Part shown: in pieces, positions 22,111 to 30,725 of the stretch
Layout: each line of letters begins with the position of its first letter
How positions within the stretch are numbered: the stretch's first letter is position 1
NCBI RefSeq assembly: GCF_014650815.1
Contig: NZ_BMVR01000020.1
Coordinates: 48,446 to 112,445 of the forward strand
Direction: 5' to 3'
Source: Streptomyces flavofungini
GTDB lineage: Bacteria; Actinomycetota; Actinomycetes; Streptomycetales; Streptomycetaceae
DNA: 64,000 nucleotides
Translations under genes and position numbers: made by a program
The notes under the pieces: model-generated
Seen by the model: only the letters and a program-made list of their open reading frames with translations
Databases searched by the model: none
Told to the model about the DNA's origin: nothing

Positions 22111-23697
22111 CTACCAGCTCGTCTTGCGCCCCAGCTCCCACATCATCATGATCGCCGAGGGGTCGAGGGCCCGCTCGGCACCCGAGATCTCCTCGCTCGC
22201 CATGACGTACTGCTTGCCCTGCCACAGCGGCAGCAGCCGCACGTCGTCGACGAGGATCCGCTGGGCGCGCTCGAACTGGTCCACGACGTTGCTCCGGTCG
22301 GCCTCGCGGCGCGAGCGCGGCAGCAGCTCGTCGGTGACCTCCGGCGACAGGTAGGGGATGTTGTGGACGTTGCGCGCGCCCACGAAGGGCGCGATGAAGT
22401 TGTCCGCGTCCGGGAAGTCCGGGAACCAGCCGCGCCCGAAGACCGGGTACTCGCCCCGCTTGTAGGCCGCGTCGAACTCCTTCCACGGCTTGCCCTTGAT
22501 CGTGACCTTGAACAGGCCCGAGGCCTCCAGCTGCCGCTTGATCTCGGCGAACTCCGGAGCGGTGGCCGAGCCGTAGCGGTCGGTGGTGTACCAGAGGTTC
22601 AGCGGGACGCGCTCGGTGATGCCCGCCGCCGTCAGGATCCGCCGCGCCTTGGTCACGCTCGGGTTGCCGTAGGCGTCGAAGAAGCCCGTGCCGTGCCCGG
22701 TGACACCGCGCGGGACCATCGAGTACAGCGGCTCCACGGTGTCCTTGTAGATCTTGTGGGCGAGCGCGCCGCGGTCGATCACCTGGGCGAACGCCTTGCG
22801 CACGGCGGGCTTGCGGGCCCACGGGTCCTTGGGGTTGAAGACCAGGTAGCGGATCTCGGTCCCGGCGCCCTCGACGAGCCGGATGTCGCTCGCCTTGTCC
22901 GGGCCCTGCTGCGCCACGACGTCCCGGGCCGCGAGGCCGCGGAAGGTGACGTCGAGGTCCTTGTCGCGCAGCGCCTCGACCATGGCGTCGGAGTCGCGGA
23001 AGTAGCGGATGGTCACGGCGTCGTTCTTGCGGTCGGCCGCGCCTTCGTAGTGGCTGTTCTTGGTGAGTTCGGCCCGGTCACCGGGCTGGTAGCTCTTGAG
23101 GGAGTACGGCCCGGAGCCGTTGATCTCGTCGCCCTCGCGTATTTTGTCGGCCGGGTACTCGCGGGGGTCGACGATCGACATGGCGGGGGTGGCGAGGACG
23201 AACGGGAATGTGGCGTCGGGCTTGCGCAGCCGGAAGACGACAGTCCGGTCCCCCTTGGTCTGCACGGTCCGCAGCGCGCCCAGAAGTCCGGCCGGACCGC
23301 CCTTGACGTCGATGCGCCGCATCCGGTCGAAGGAGTACTTCACGGCCCGCGCGTCCAGCTCGTGGCCGTCGGAGAACTTCAGCCCGGCGCGCAACGTACA
23401 CGTGTAGACCATGCTGCTGTCGTCCGTGAACCGACAGCGCTCGGCCGCGTCAGGCTGGGGCTCGGTGGCGCCGGACGGGAAGCTCAGGAGCGTCTGGAAG
23501 ATGTTCCGGTACAGCTCCCAGGAGCCGTCGTACGCCGCCGCGGGATCGAGGGTGCTCGGCGCGCTCGTCGTACCGACCGTGATGGCGTCCCCGCCGTCCG
23601 AACCCTCGGAGGACAGCACGCCGCAGCCGGCGACGAGGGAAAGGGACGCGAGCAGCGTGACCGGCCGCAGACAACGCGGGTGAACTCTTCTGAACAC
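22111..23697 (-). CDS. Solute-binding lipoprotein, ABC family 5 (peptide type)
   Basis: 528 aa. The lipoprotein signal ends L-V-A-G-C (Cys25). The mature protein has the family 5 (OppA/DppA) layout: T-V-G-T-T-S-A-P-S-T-L-D-P, L-K-F-S-D-G-H-E-L-D-A-R-A-V-K-Y-S-F-D-R, N-G-S-G-P-Y-S-L-K-S-Y and, near the end, G-R-G-W-F-P-D-F-P-D-A-D. It probably captures oligopeptides or similar compounds for import. No permease or ATPase gene is adjacent, so it is an orphan component. GTG 23697 has GAGGAG 7 bases upstream; the GTG two codons earlier is too close to that site. A 9-bp inverted repeat lies just upstream. Confidence 0.9.
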   Translation of the reverse strand: MFRRVHPRCLRPVTLLASLSLVAGCGVLSSEGSDGGDAITVGTTSAPSTLDPAAAYDGSWELYRNIFQTLLSFPSGATEPQPDAAERCRFTDDSSMVYTCTLRAGLKFSDGHELDARAVKYSFDRMRRIDVKGGPAGLLGALRTVQTKGDRTVVFRLRKPDATFPFVLATPAMSIVDPREYPADKIREGDEINGSGPYSLKSYQPGDRAELTKNSHYEGAADRKNDAVTIRYFRDSDAMVEALRDKDLDVTFRGLAARDVVAQQGPDKASDIRLVEGAGTEIRYLVFNPKDPWARKPAVRKAFAQVIDRGALAHKIYKDTVEPLYSMVPRGVTGHGTGFFDAYGNPSVTKARRILTAAGITERVPLNLWYTTDRYGSATAPEFAEIKRQLEASGLFKVTIKGKPWKEFDAAYKRGEYPVFGRGWFPDFPDADNFIAPFVGARNVHNIPYLSPEVTDELLPRSRREADRSNVVDQFERAQRILVDDVRLLPLWQGKQYVMASEEISGAERALDPSAIMMMWELGRKTSW

Positions 23698-23710
23698 GTG
23701 CACGCTCCTC

Positions 23711-23738
23711 GGTCTGCCGTGCCATGGATCGGCAGACC
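23711..23738. promoter_or_regulatory. Inverted repeat upstream of the solute-binding gene
   Basis: GGTCTGCCG (23711-23719) / CGGCAGACC (23730-23738), a perfect 9-bp repeat with a 10-bp centre, 14-41 bases before the start codon. It could be an operator or a leader hairpin. Confidence 0.5.
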
Positions 23739-23746
23739 ATACCGCA

Positions 23747-23784
23747 GTGCCCCGCCGTACCAACCCGGCTCACCGGCGGGGCAC
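23747..23784 (-). terminator. Hairpin terminator downstream of the SDR pair
   Basis: GTGCCCCGCCG (23747-23757) / CGGCGGGGCAC (23774-23784), a perfect 11-bp stem between the end of the SDR gene and the start of the solute-binding gene. Confidence 0.65.
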
Positions 23785-23869
23785 TTCATGCGTGAGAACG
23801 TCACGTACGTACGTCAATCCGGGCTTTCCCGGGGGTTCCTCCGGTTCTGTCGGGGAACGCCCGATCGCG

Positions 23870-24625
23870 TCAGCCGACGCCCGCGTTGAGGAACATGCCG
23901 CCGTCGACCTGAAGCGTCTGACCGGTGATCCAGTCGGACTGCTCAGAGGTCAGGAACGCGGCCGCGCCGCCGATGTCGGACGGCACGCCGAGACGGCCGA
24001 GCGGGTAGGCCGCGGCGGCCTCCTCCTCGCGGCCCTCGTAGAGCGCCTGCGCGAACTTGGTCTTCACCACGGCCGGAGCGATGGCGTTGACCCGCACCTT
24101 CGGCGCGAACTCGTGCGCGAGCTGCAGGGTCAGATTGACCATGGCGGCCTTGCTCATGCCGTACGCCCCGATGAACGGGGAGGGCGCGACGCCCGCGATG
24201 GAGGCGATGTTGACGATCGCGCCGCCGTGCTCGCTCTGCCATGCCTTCCAGGTGAGCTGGGCGAAGCCGAGCGCGGAGATCACGTTCGTCTCGAAGACCT
24301 TGCGGGCCACGTTCAGGTCCATGTCGGCCATCGGCCCGAACACCGGGTTCGTACCGGCGTTGTTGATGAGGAAGTCGACGCGGCCGAACGCCTCCATGGC
24401 GCGCTCCACGGCGACCGCCTGGTGGGCCTCGTCGTGGGCCTTGCCCGCGACGCCGATGACGCGGTCGGCGCCGAGCTTCTCCACGGCCTCCTTGAGCGCG
24501 TCCTCGTTGCGTCCGGTGATGCACACGCGGTCGCCGCGGGCGACCAGCGCCTCCGCGATGCCGTACCCGATGCCGCGGCTCGCCCCGGTGATGAGCGCCG
24601 CCTTGCCGCTGTCCTGCACTGCCAT
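23870..24625 (-). CDS. Short-chain dehydrogenase/reductase (SDR)
   Basis: 251 aa. Classical SDR: A-L-I-T-G-A-S-R-G-I-G-Y-G-I-A cofactor loop (T-G-x3-G-x-G), N-N-A-G-T, N-I-A-S-I catalytic Ser region, and Y-G-M-S-K-A-A-M with catalytic Tyr and Lys. P-S-D-I-G-G-A and a C-terminal G-Q-T-L-Q-V-D-G-G follow, as in FabG-like reductases. The N-terminal G-R-N after strand 2 suggests NADP preference. The substrate is probably a 3-oxo or hydroxy acyl compound. ATG 24625 has AAAGGA upstream. It lies 46 bases after a second SDR gene on the same strand; the two are likely an operon ending at the hairpin 23747-23784. Confidence 0.9.
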   Translation of the reverse strand: MAVQDSGKAALITGASRGIGYGIAEALVARGDRVCITGRNEDALKEAVEKLGADRVIGVAGKAHDEAHQAVAVERAMEAFGRVDFLINNAGTNPVFGPMADMDLNVARKVFETNVISALGFAQLTWKAWQSEHGGAIVNIASIAGVAPSPFIGAYGMSKAAMVNLTLQLAHEFAPKVRVNAIAPAVVKTKFAQALYEGREEEAAAAYPLGRLGVPSDIGGAAAFLTSEQSDWITGQTLQVDGGMFLNAGVG

Positions 24626-24671
24626 CTGTCCTGGTCCTTTGCGCTAGGTCTTGTGCTTGTCGGGCGGGGCG

Positions 24672-25433
24672 CTAGTTCAGCGGGCCGCCGGCCACGTACA
24701 TGACCTGCCCGGACACAAAACCGGCCGCGTCGCCGGTGAAGAAGGCGATGGCGTTGGCGATGTCCTCCGGCCTGCCGACGCGCTGCACCGGGATCTGGGT
24801 GGCGGCCGCGGCCTGGAAGTCCTCGAAGCCCATGCCGACGCGCTCGGCGGTGGACTTGGTCATCTCGGTGACGATGAAGCCGGGCGCCACGGAGTTGGCG
24901 GTGATGCCGAACTTGCCGAGCTCCTTGGCGAGCGTCTTGGTGAAGCCCTGCATGCCCGCCTTGGCCGCCGCGTAGTTCACCTGGCCGCGGTTGCCCAGCG
25001 CGGAGGAGCTGGAGAGGTTGACGATGCGGCCGAAGCCCGCGTCCACCATGTGCGCCTGACAGGCGCGGGACATCAGGAAGGCGCCGCGCAGGTGCACGTT
25101 CATGACCGTGTCCCAGTCGGTGGCGCTCATCTTGAAGAGCAGGTTGTCGCGCAGCACGCCCGCGTTGTTGACCAGGATCGTGGGCGCGCCGAGCTCCGCC
25201 GCGATCCGGGTGACGGCGGCCTCGACCTGGGCCTCGTCGGCCACGTCGCAGCCCACGGCGATCGCCTTGCCACCGGCGGCGGTGATCTGCGCGACGGTGT
25301 CCTTGCAGGCGGCCTCGTCGAGGTCGATCACGGCGACGGCGCGGCCCTCGGCGGCGAGCCGGACGGCGGTCGCCGCGCCGATGCCTCGCGCTGCTCCGGT
25401 CACGACCGCGACGCGCTGCTCAGTGGTGGACAT
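24672..25433 (-). CDS. FabG-like SDR, 3-oxoacyl-ACP reductase type
   Basis: 253 aa. V-V-T-G-A-A-R-G-I-G-A-A-T cofactor loop; V-I-D-L-D after strand 2 (an Asp, pointing to NAD); N-N-A-G-V, N-L-S-S-S, Y-A-A-A-K-A-G-M catalytic Tyr/Lys, and V-S-G-Q-V-M-Y-V-A-G-G-P at the end. Closer to FabG than its neighbour. ATG 25433 has GAGGAG 9 bases upstream. First gene of the presumed two-gene SDR operon; the different cofactor hints suggest the pair may run a linked oxidation/reduction, but no substrate is indicated. Confidence 0.9.
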   Translation of the reverse strand: MSTTEQRVAVVTGAARGIGAATAVRLAAEGRAVAVIDLDEAACKDTVAQITAAGGKAIAVGCDVADEAQVEAAVTRIAAELGAPTILVNNAGVLRDNLLFKMSATDWDTVMNVHLRGAFLMSRACQAHMVDAGFGRIVNLSSSSALGNRGQVNYAAAKAGMQGFTKTLAKELGKFGITANSVAPGFIVTEMTKSTAERVGMGFEDFQAAAATQIPVQRVGRPEDIANAIAFFTGDAAGFVSGQVMYVAGGPLN

Positions 25434-25624
25434 GCTGGCTCTCCTCGCCCTTGGGGTGCGGCTCTCATGCCGTGCGGATCTTCTGGAGGTGGGTGCCGCG
25501 GCGCACTCCCAGGTGAGCGACCGCTTAGTACCTTCAGCAGACGAGACGCTAGAAGCCCTGGCACCCGGTGTCAACGGCCCTCAGGCCACTGTGACTCATT
25601 ACGTCTCCCCCAGGCCCGGAACCG

Positions 25625-26035
25625 CTAGCGCACCAGCAGCTCCACGAGGCGCTCCACCTCGGCCTCGGGGTCCGCGGTGAGGCCCGTGTGCACCGGTCCC
25701 GGCTGGACGACGGTGGAGCGCGGCGCGATCAGCCAGCGGAACCGCCGCCCCGCGTCGTCGCCCGCCGCCTGCCCGGCCGCGGCACCGCCCCGGCAGACGC
25801 CCTCGACGGCCCGCAGCGCCGTGCGCACGCCCGCCGCGTCGGCCTCCGGGTCCAGGGCGCGCAGCTTCGCCTCGTCCAGGTGCGTGCGGGCGGCCACGTA
25901 GGACTTGGCGCGGCAGTAGAGCACCACGCCCGCGTTGAACTGCTCACCGCGCTCCACGCGCGGCACGACACGCAGCAGCGCGTACTCGAAGACGTCCCGC
26001 GCGGGGGCGCCGTTCGGCTCGGTCGTCTCGCTCAC
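25625..26035 (-). CDS. DUF3037 protein, translationally coupled to HipA-like kinase
   Basis: 136 aa. Opens V-F-E-Y-A-L-L-R-V-V-P-R-V-E-R-G-E-Q-F-N-A-G-V-V, the hallmark of DUF3037; then L-Y-C-R-A-K and F-R-W-L-I-A-P-R-S. No catalytic motif is recognisable. GTG 26035 overlaps the stop of the upstream gene (GTGA), so it is translated with it. DUF3037 next to a HipA-like kinase is a recurrent actinobacterial pair, which suggests a joint function, possibly partner or substrate of the kinase. Confidence 0.8.
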   Translation of the reverse strand: MSETTEPNGAPARDVFEYALLRVVPRVERGEQFNAGVVLYCRAKSYVAARTHLDEAKLRALDPEADAAGVRTALRAVEGVCRGGAAAGQAAGDDAGRRFRWLIAPRSTVVQPGPVHTGLTADPEAEVERLVELLVR

Positions 26036-26808
26036 TTCGCGGCGCCTTCCAGGGTGATGCGTTCGTGGATGCTCTCCGCGCGCGGGAGCAGCGTTTCGGC
26101 GTACGCGTGCCGCACCTCGTCGGGGGTGTCGAAGCCTGCCTCGTCGGCCAGCCAGACGTCGGGCACGTCGGCGGTCACCTCGGCGAGGAGGTCCGCGGTG
26201 ACCCGGGGGGCGAGGTCGGCGGCGGCCGCGGCGACGTCGGGGGCGTAGCGGGCGAGGACGTGGTCCGAGGCGTCGTACGGCTTGGTGGCGGCGGCCCGGG
26301 CCGTCGGCCAGTTGTGGTGCCAGATCATGCTCGCGCCGTGGTCGATGAGCCAGACGTCGCCGTGCCACACCAGGAGGTTCGGGTTGCGCCAGGAGCGGTC
26401 CACGTTGTTGATCAGCGCGTCGAACCAGATGACGCGCCCGGCCTCCAGCGGGTCCACCTCGAAGGCCAGCGGGTCGAAGCCGAGGGCGCCCGGCAGATAG
26501 TCCATGCCCAGGTTGAGCCCGCCGCTGGACTTCAGGAGCTGCTGCACCTCCTGGTCCGGCTCGCCGAGGCCGAGGACCGGGTCGAGCCGGATGCCCGCGA
26601 GCCCCGGCACGCGCAGCCCGAGGCGGTGCGCGAGCCGCCCGCAGATCACCTCGGCGACGAGCGTCTTGCGGCCCTGGCCCGCGCCCGTGAACTTCATGAC
26701 GTACGTCTCGTAGGCGCCGCGGCCGTCGTCGGTCTCGACGAGTCCGGGCAGCGATCCGCCCTCACGCAGCGGCGTGACGTACCGGACGGCGGTGACTTCG
26801 GTGAGCAT
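26032..26808 (-). CDS. HipA-like kinase-fold protein
   Basis: 258 aa, much shorter than canonical HipA (about 440), so it lacks the N-terminal subdomain. Kinase elements are visible: Y-V-M-K-F with the ATP-binding Lys, W-F-D-A-L-I-N-N-V-D-R-S-W-R-N-P-N catalytic loop (Asp and Asn), and L-I-D-H-G-A-S-M metal-binding Asp. HipA kinases phosphorylate proteins and can slow growth. No HipB-type DNA-binding antitoxin is present, so this is not a classical toxin-antitoxin locus. The ATG is at 26808, and the stop overlaps the DUF3037 start by 4 bases. Its substrate is unknown. Confidence 0.82.
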   Translation of the reverse strand: MLTEVTAVRYVTPLREGGSLPGLVETDDGRGAYETYVMKFTGAGQGRKTLVAEVICGRLAHRLGLRVPGLAGIRLDPVLGLGEPDQEVQQLLKSSGGLNLGMDYLPGALGFDPLAFEVDPLEAGRVIWFDALINNVDRSWRNPNLLVWHGDVWLIDHGASMIWHHNWPTARAAATKPYDASDHVLARYAPDVAAAAADLAPRVTADLLAEVTADVPDVWLADEAGFDTPDEVRHAYAETLLPRAESIHERITLEGAAK

Positions 26809-26905
26809 TGCCCCAGGTTACTGCCGGGGTCCGGCACTCCGGCCGCTCCCCCGGGCCCTCGCCCGCCCCCCGCCTCCCCGCCTCGGTGGTGTCTACAGTC
26901 ACTCC

Positions 26906-29152
26906 ATGAACTCCTCTGAACTCCCGGCCCAGTTCGCCTCTGAACTCCCGGCCCAGTTCGCCCGCACGCACCGCTACGCCTTCGGGGTGCCGCGCGGCTT
27001 CACCGTGTCGCGGGACGGCACCCGTGTGCTCTTCGTGCGCTCGACGGCGGGCGACGATCCGGTCAGCAGGTTGTGGCTGTACGAGGTCGGGGGCGGGGTG
27101 GGGGATGGCAGCGGGGGCGAGCGCGGCGTCGAGCGGATGCTCGCGGATCCGCTCGCCCTTGGCGCCGCCGGGCCGGTGCCCGAGGCCGAGCGGGTCCGCA
27201 GGGAACGCGCGCGGGAGGCGTCCCAAGGAGTCGTGTCGTTCGCCACCGACGACCACGCGCGCGTGGTCGCCTTCGCGGTGTCCGGTGCCCTGTGGACGGT
27301 CCGCACGGACTGCGGCGCGCCGCGCCGGATCGGCACCCCGGGCCCCGTGGTCGACCCCCGCCCCTCGCCCGACGGCTCGCTCATCGCGTACGTCACCGGG
27401 GGCGCCCTGCGCGTGGTGGGCGCCGACGGCACGGGCGACCGGGCGCTCGCCGAGCCCGAGGGCGACGAGGTGACGTACGGGCTCGCCGACCATGTCGCCG
27501 CCGAATCCATGGACCGGCACCGGGCGTTCTGGTGGTCGCCGGACGGCGACGCCCTTCTCGTCGCGCGCGTGGACACCGCGCGCGTGCAGCGCTGGTGGCT
27601 CTCCGACCCGGCCCGTCCGGAGCAGCCGCCGCGCTCGGTGCCCTACCCGGCGGCGGGCACCGACAACGCGGAGACGAGCCTGCACATCCTGCGTACGGAC
27701 AGCTCGCGCGTTGCTGTCCGTACGCCGTCGAAGGCATCGGAGCACCCGTCGGCGCACGCGGTGTCCTCGAACTGCTCGAAACACTCAGACCACTCGGCGC
27801 GCTCAGGGAATCGCGACGCGGCCGCGTGGACAGACGCCGCGTTCGACTACGTCCTGCGGGCGTCCTGGGACGCGCACAGCCCCCTGGTCACGCTCCAGAC
27901 CCGTGATCAGCGCTCCGTGTCCGTCCTGGCGCTGGACCCGGGGAGCGGCGAGTGCCGCCTGGTCGACCAGCAGCACGAGAGCCCGTGGCTCGGCCTCGTA
28001 CCGGGCACCCCGGCCCGGCTTGCGAACGGCACGCCCGTGCTGCACCGACTCGTCGACGCCGACACGGCGGGTGTGCGCGTGGGGGACACGGAGACGCCGC
28101 CGGGGCTGCATGTACGCGCGGTGCTCGCTGTCGGGGGCGGGCGGGTCTGGTTCACCGCGTCGGACGAGCCTACGGAGGTGCACGTCTGGTCGTTGACCGT
28201 GGACGGTGAGTCCAGCAAGTCCGCCCCGGTGCGCCTCAGCCAGGGCCCCGGCGTGCACACTGCCGCCATCGGCGGCGACACCGTGGTCCTCGACAGCCGG
28301 ACGCCGGACGGCCACACGGTGACAGTGCTGCGCACCGGGCAGCCCGTGGGACAGATAGCGGTGCTCTCCGAAGAGCCCGTCCTGACCCCGAAGCCCCGTC
28401 ATCTCACCCTCGGGGAACGCGAGTTGCGCGGCGCGCTGTTCCTGCCGTCGTGGCACGAGCAGGGCTCCGGGAAGCTGCCGGTGCTGCTGTGCCCGTACTC
28501 GGGGCCCTCGCTGCAACTCGTGGTGCACGCGCGCGCGTGGTGGACGGTCGTCGCCCAGTGGTTCGCCGAGCAGGGCTTCGCGGTGCTGATCGCAGACGGG
28601 CGGGGCACGCCGGGGCGCGGGCCGGCCTGGGAACACGCGGTGCACGGCGATCAGTTGACGCCCGTCCTCGACGACCAGGTGGCCGCGGTGCGCGCCGCGG
28701 CCGAGCTGTTTCCGGACCTTGACCTGGAGCGGGTGGGCATCCGTGGCTGGTCCTTCGGCGGCTATCTCGCGGCGGGCGCGGTGCTGCACCGGCCGGATGT
28801 CTTCCACGCGGCGGTGGCCGGGGCGGCACCCTCGGACCTGCGGCTGTACGACACGTACTGGAAGGAGCGTTTCCTCGGGCACCCGGACGTCCAGCCCGAG
28901 CACTACGAACGCTGCTCCCTGCTGGCGCACGCGCACCGTCTGTCGCGTCCGTTGCTGCTGGCCCACGGCCTGTCCGACGACAACGTCCTGCCGGTGCACA
29001 CGCTCCGCCTGTCGTCGGCGCTGCTCGCGGCGGGGCGACCGCACACGGTCCTGCCGCTGCCCGGGGCGAGCCATCTGGTGGCCCAGGAGGACGTTGCGGC
29101 CAATCTGCTGAATCTGGAGCTCGACTTCCTGAAAAGGTCCTTGAACGGCTGA
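26906..29152 (+). CDS. S9-family serine peptidase (dipeptidyl peptidase IV-like)
   Basis: 748 aa. The N-terminal half is a DPP IV-type beta-propeller (repeated D-G-x-x-I-A-Y and W-S-P-D-G-D-A blades). The C-terminal 230 residues are the alpha/beta hydrolase peptidase with G-W-S-F-G-G-Y (Ser), H-G-L-S-D-D-N-V (Asp) and G-A-S-H-L-V (His). No signal peptide, so probably cytoplasmic, cleaving dipeptides from peptide N-termini, often after Pro. ATG 26906 lies 7 bases after a TACAGT -10 box with no ribosome binding site, hence probably leaderless. The first 24 codons contain a perfect 24-bp in-frame duplication (S-E-L-P-A-Q-F-A twice). Confidence 0.92.
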   Translation: MNSSELPAQFASELPAQFARTHRYAFGVPRGFTVSRDGTRVLFVRSTAGDDPVSRLWLYEVGGGVGDGSGGERGVERMLADPLALGAAGPVPEAERVRRERAREASQGVVSFATDDHARVVAFAVSGALWTVRTDCGAPRRIGTPGPVVDPRPSPDGSLIAYVTGGALRVVGADGTGDRALAEPEGDEVTYGLADHVAAESMDRHRAFWWSPDGDALLVARVDTARVQRWWLSDPARPEQPPRSVPYPAAGTDNAETSLHILRTDSSRVAVRTPSKASEHPSAHAVSSNCSKHSDHSARSGNRDAAAWTDAAFDYVLRASWDAHSPLVTLQTRDQRSVSVLALDPGSGECRLVDQQHESPWLGLVPGTPARLANGTPVLHRLVDADTAGVRVGDTETPPGLHVRAVLAVGGGRVWFTASDEPTEVHVWSLTVDGESSKSAPVRLSQGPGVHTAAIGGDTVVLDSRTPDGHTVTVLRTGQPVGQIAVLSEEPVLTPKPRHLTLGERELRGALFLPSWHEQGSGKLPVLLCPYSGPSLQLVVHARAWWTVVAQWFAEQGFAVLIADGRGTPGRGPAWEHAVHGDQLTPVLDDQVAAVRAAAELFPDLDLERVGIRGWSFGGYLAAGAVLHRPDVFHAAVAGAAPSDLRLYDTYWKERFLGHPDVQPEHYERCSLLAHAHRLSRPLLLAHGLSDDNVLPVHTLRLSSALLAAGRPHTVLPLPGASHLVAQEDVAANLLNLELDFLKRSLNG
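26915..26962 (+). repeat. Perfect 24-bp tandem duplication in the peptidase gene
   Basis: Bases 26915-26938 and 26939-26962 are identical and in frame, doubling the octapeptide S-E-L-P-A-Q-F-A near the N-terminus. Confidence 0.9.
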
Positions 29153-29184
29153 ACAACTCCGCGCCGCCGTCCGTACCATCCGGC

Positions 29185-29760
29185 ATGACTGCTTCCAGGG
29201 AAGACAGGGCCGAAACCGCCGAGCAGCACCTGCCGACGGCGGACAGCCCCACCACAGCCCTCGCCGCACGCTCCTCGGGCCTCTGCCTGAGCACCTCCCC
29301 GAACCCCACCCGCTCCCCCAGCCCCACCCGTCGCACCGTCGTCACCGCGGTGGGCGCCGTGGGCCTGGTCACCGCGCTCGTCGCCTGCGGCTCGGAGGAC
29401 GACAAGGGGTCGTCGGAACCGGCCGGGGAGGCCGGTGACGCCTCGGAGAACGAGGAGGACGGCGGCGCCGGCGGCGCCGTGCTGGCCAAGACGGCGGACA
29501 TCCCGGTGGGCGGCGGCAAGATCTTCAAGGACGAGGAAGTGGTGGTCACCCAGCCGAAGAAGGGCGAGTTCAAGGCCTTCTCGAACCGCTGCACGCACAA
29601 GGGGTGCGCCGTGACGAGCGTCGAGGGCGGCACCATCAACTGCCCCTGTCACGGCAGCAAGTTCGACATCACCGACGGCAGCGTGCAGCAGGACCCGGCG
29701 CCGAAGCCGCTGCCCGCGGCGAAGATCACCGTCGAGGGCGACTCCATCAAGCTGGCCTGA
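29185..29760 (+). CDS. Rieske [2Fe-2S] lipoprotein with Tat-like signal
   Basis: 191 aa. A 48-residue N-extension precedes twin arginines (R49-R50-T-V-V), a hydrophobic stretch and the lipobox L-V-A-C (Cys68); an acidic Gly/Glu linker follows. The Rieske domain has C136-T-H and C153-P-C-H156 as cluster ligands, with Cys141 and Cys155 placed for the stabilising disulfide. It is a small stand-alone membrane-anchored electron carrier rather than a cytochrome bc subunit, since no partner genes adjoin. Export of a folded Fe-S protein fits Tat. ATG 29185 is close to a TACCAT -10-like box and may be leaderless. A strong hairpin follows. Confidence 0.9.
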   Translation: MTASREDRAETAEQHLPTADSPTTALAARSSGLCLSTSPNPTRSPSPTRRTVVTAVGAVGLVTALVACGSEDDKGSSEPAGEAGDASENEEDGGAGGAVLAKTADIPVGGGKIFKDEEVVVTQPKKGEFKAFSNRCTHKGCAVTSVEGGTINCPCHGSKFDITDGSVQQDPAPKPLPAAKITVEGDSIKLA

Positions 29761-29800
29761 CGCGGGACCTCGAACCGGCCCGACGCGGGAGACGGGTCGG

Positions 29801-29830
29801 CGCGCACGGCGGCCCGCCCCGCCGTGCGCG
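29801..29830. terminator. Bidirectional hairpin terminator
   Basis: CGCGCACGGCGG (29801-29812) / CCGCCGTGCGCG (29819-29830), a perfect 12-bp stem with a 6-nt loop between two convergent genes. Confidence 0.7.
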
Positions 29831-29877
29831 ACCAGCGCCCGCCACGCCGTCGGGCCACGGGCCGCACCGAGCCGGGA

Positions 29878-30522
29878 CTACCCGGAGCGGCGCGGCCCTT
29901 GCCACGCGCCCAGGACCTCCTCCGTCGAGGTGACCGTGGCGACCAGGGCGAGGGTGTTGCTGACCAGCGCGGGCGTGTAGTCGGCAGGGACGCCCGCGAT
30001 GGCGTCGGCGGGCACGACAGCGGTGTAGCCGAGGTTCACCGCGTCGAAGACGGCGTTCGGTATCGCCACGTTGGCCGAGACACCGGTCACGACGAGCGTG
30101 CGGCAGCCCAGATTGCGCAGCAGCGCGTCGACGTCGGTGCCCGCGATCGGCGACAGGCCGTGCAGGCGGCGTACGACGAAGTCCTCCTCGGCGACCTCGA
30201 TCGGCGCCGCGATCCGCACGGCCGTGGTGCCGGAGAGCTGCTGCACAGGCAGCCGTTCGGCGGCGCGGAAGAGCCGTGCGTTGCGGTTGGCGCCGCGTCC
30301 GTCGGGGCGGCGTTCGGCGACGGCGTGCAGCACCTGGACGCCGCCGAGGTGGGCGGCCTTCACCAGCCGGGCGACGTTGGTGAGCGCGCCGGACGAGCGT
30401 GCCTCCTTGGCGAGTTCGGGCAGCGCGCTGTCGGTCCCGACGACGCCCTGTTGGCACTCGACGGTCATCAGGACGGTGCTTGCGGGGTCGACGATCTCCC
30501 TGAGCTGTGCGTACGACGGCAT
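29878..30522 (-). CDS. Isochorismatase-fold protein lacking the canonical triad
   Basis: 214 aa. The fold is clear (T-V-L-M-T-V-E-C-Q-Q-G-V-V-G at the first strand; T-L-V-V-T-G-V-S-A-N-V-A-I before N-A-V-F-D-A-V-N-L-G-Y), but the Asp-Lys-Cys triad is altered. The usual Asp of D-x-Q is Glu22, the Lys position reads Arg/Leu in V-V-R-R-L-H-G-L-S, and the nucleophile Cys of G-V-x-x-x-V-C is Ala. Hence ordinary amidase or isochorismatase chemistry is unlikely; it may bind a ligand or use another mechanism. Cys23, next to Glu22, is the nearest remaining cysteine. ATG 30522 has GGGGGA directly upstream. Confidence 0.75.
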   Translation of the reverse strand: MPSYAQLREIVDPASTVLMTVECQQGVVGTDSALPELAKEARSSGALTNVARLVKAAHLGGVQVLHAVAERRPDGRGANRNARLFRAAERLPVQQLSGTTAVRIAAPIEVAEEDFVVRRLHGLSPIAGTDVDALLRNLGCRTLVVTGVSANVAIPNAVFDAVNLGYTAVVPADAIAGVPADYTPALVSNTLALVATVTSTEEVLGAWQGPRRSG

Positions 30523-30725
30523 GCTTCCCCCTGTCGCGGGCCACGGGCCGGTCGGTGCCGCGCGCCTGCCGGGCATCGGCTCCCCGCAGGCGGGTGATCG
30601 CGGTGCGCGGGAGGTTAACCGGCATTGCGTCACGGCGGAAGACGCCTCATGCTTCTCTGACGGTCAGTCAGTTCTGTGCCGGGCCCGTGGGCCGACTGGG
30701 CGCAGCGGCAAGGGGAGGACGACGC

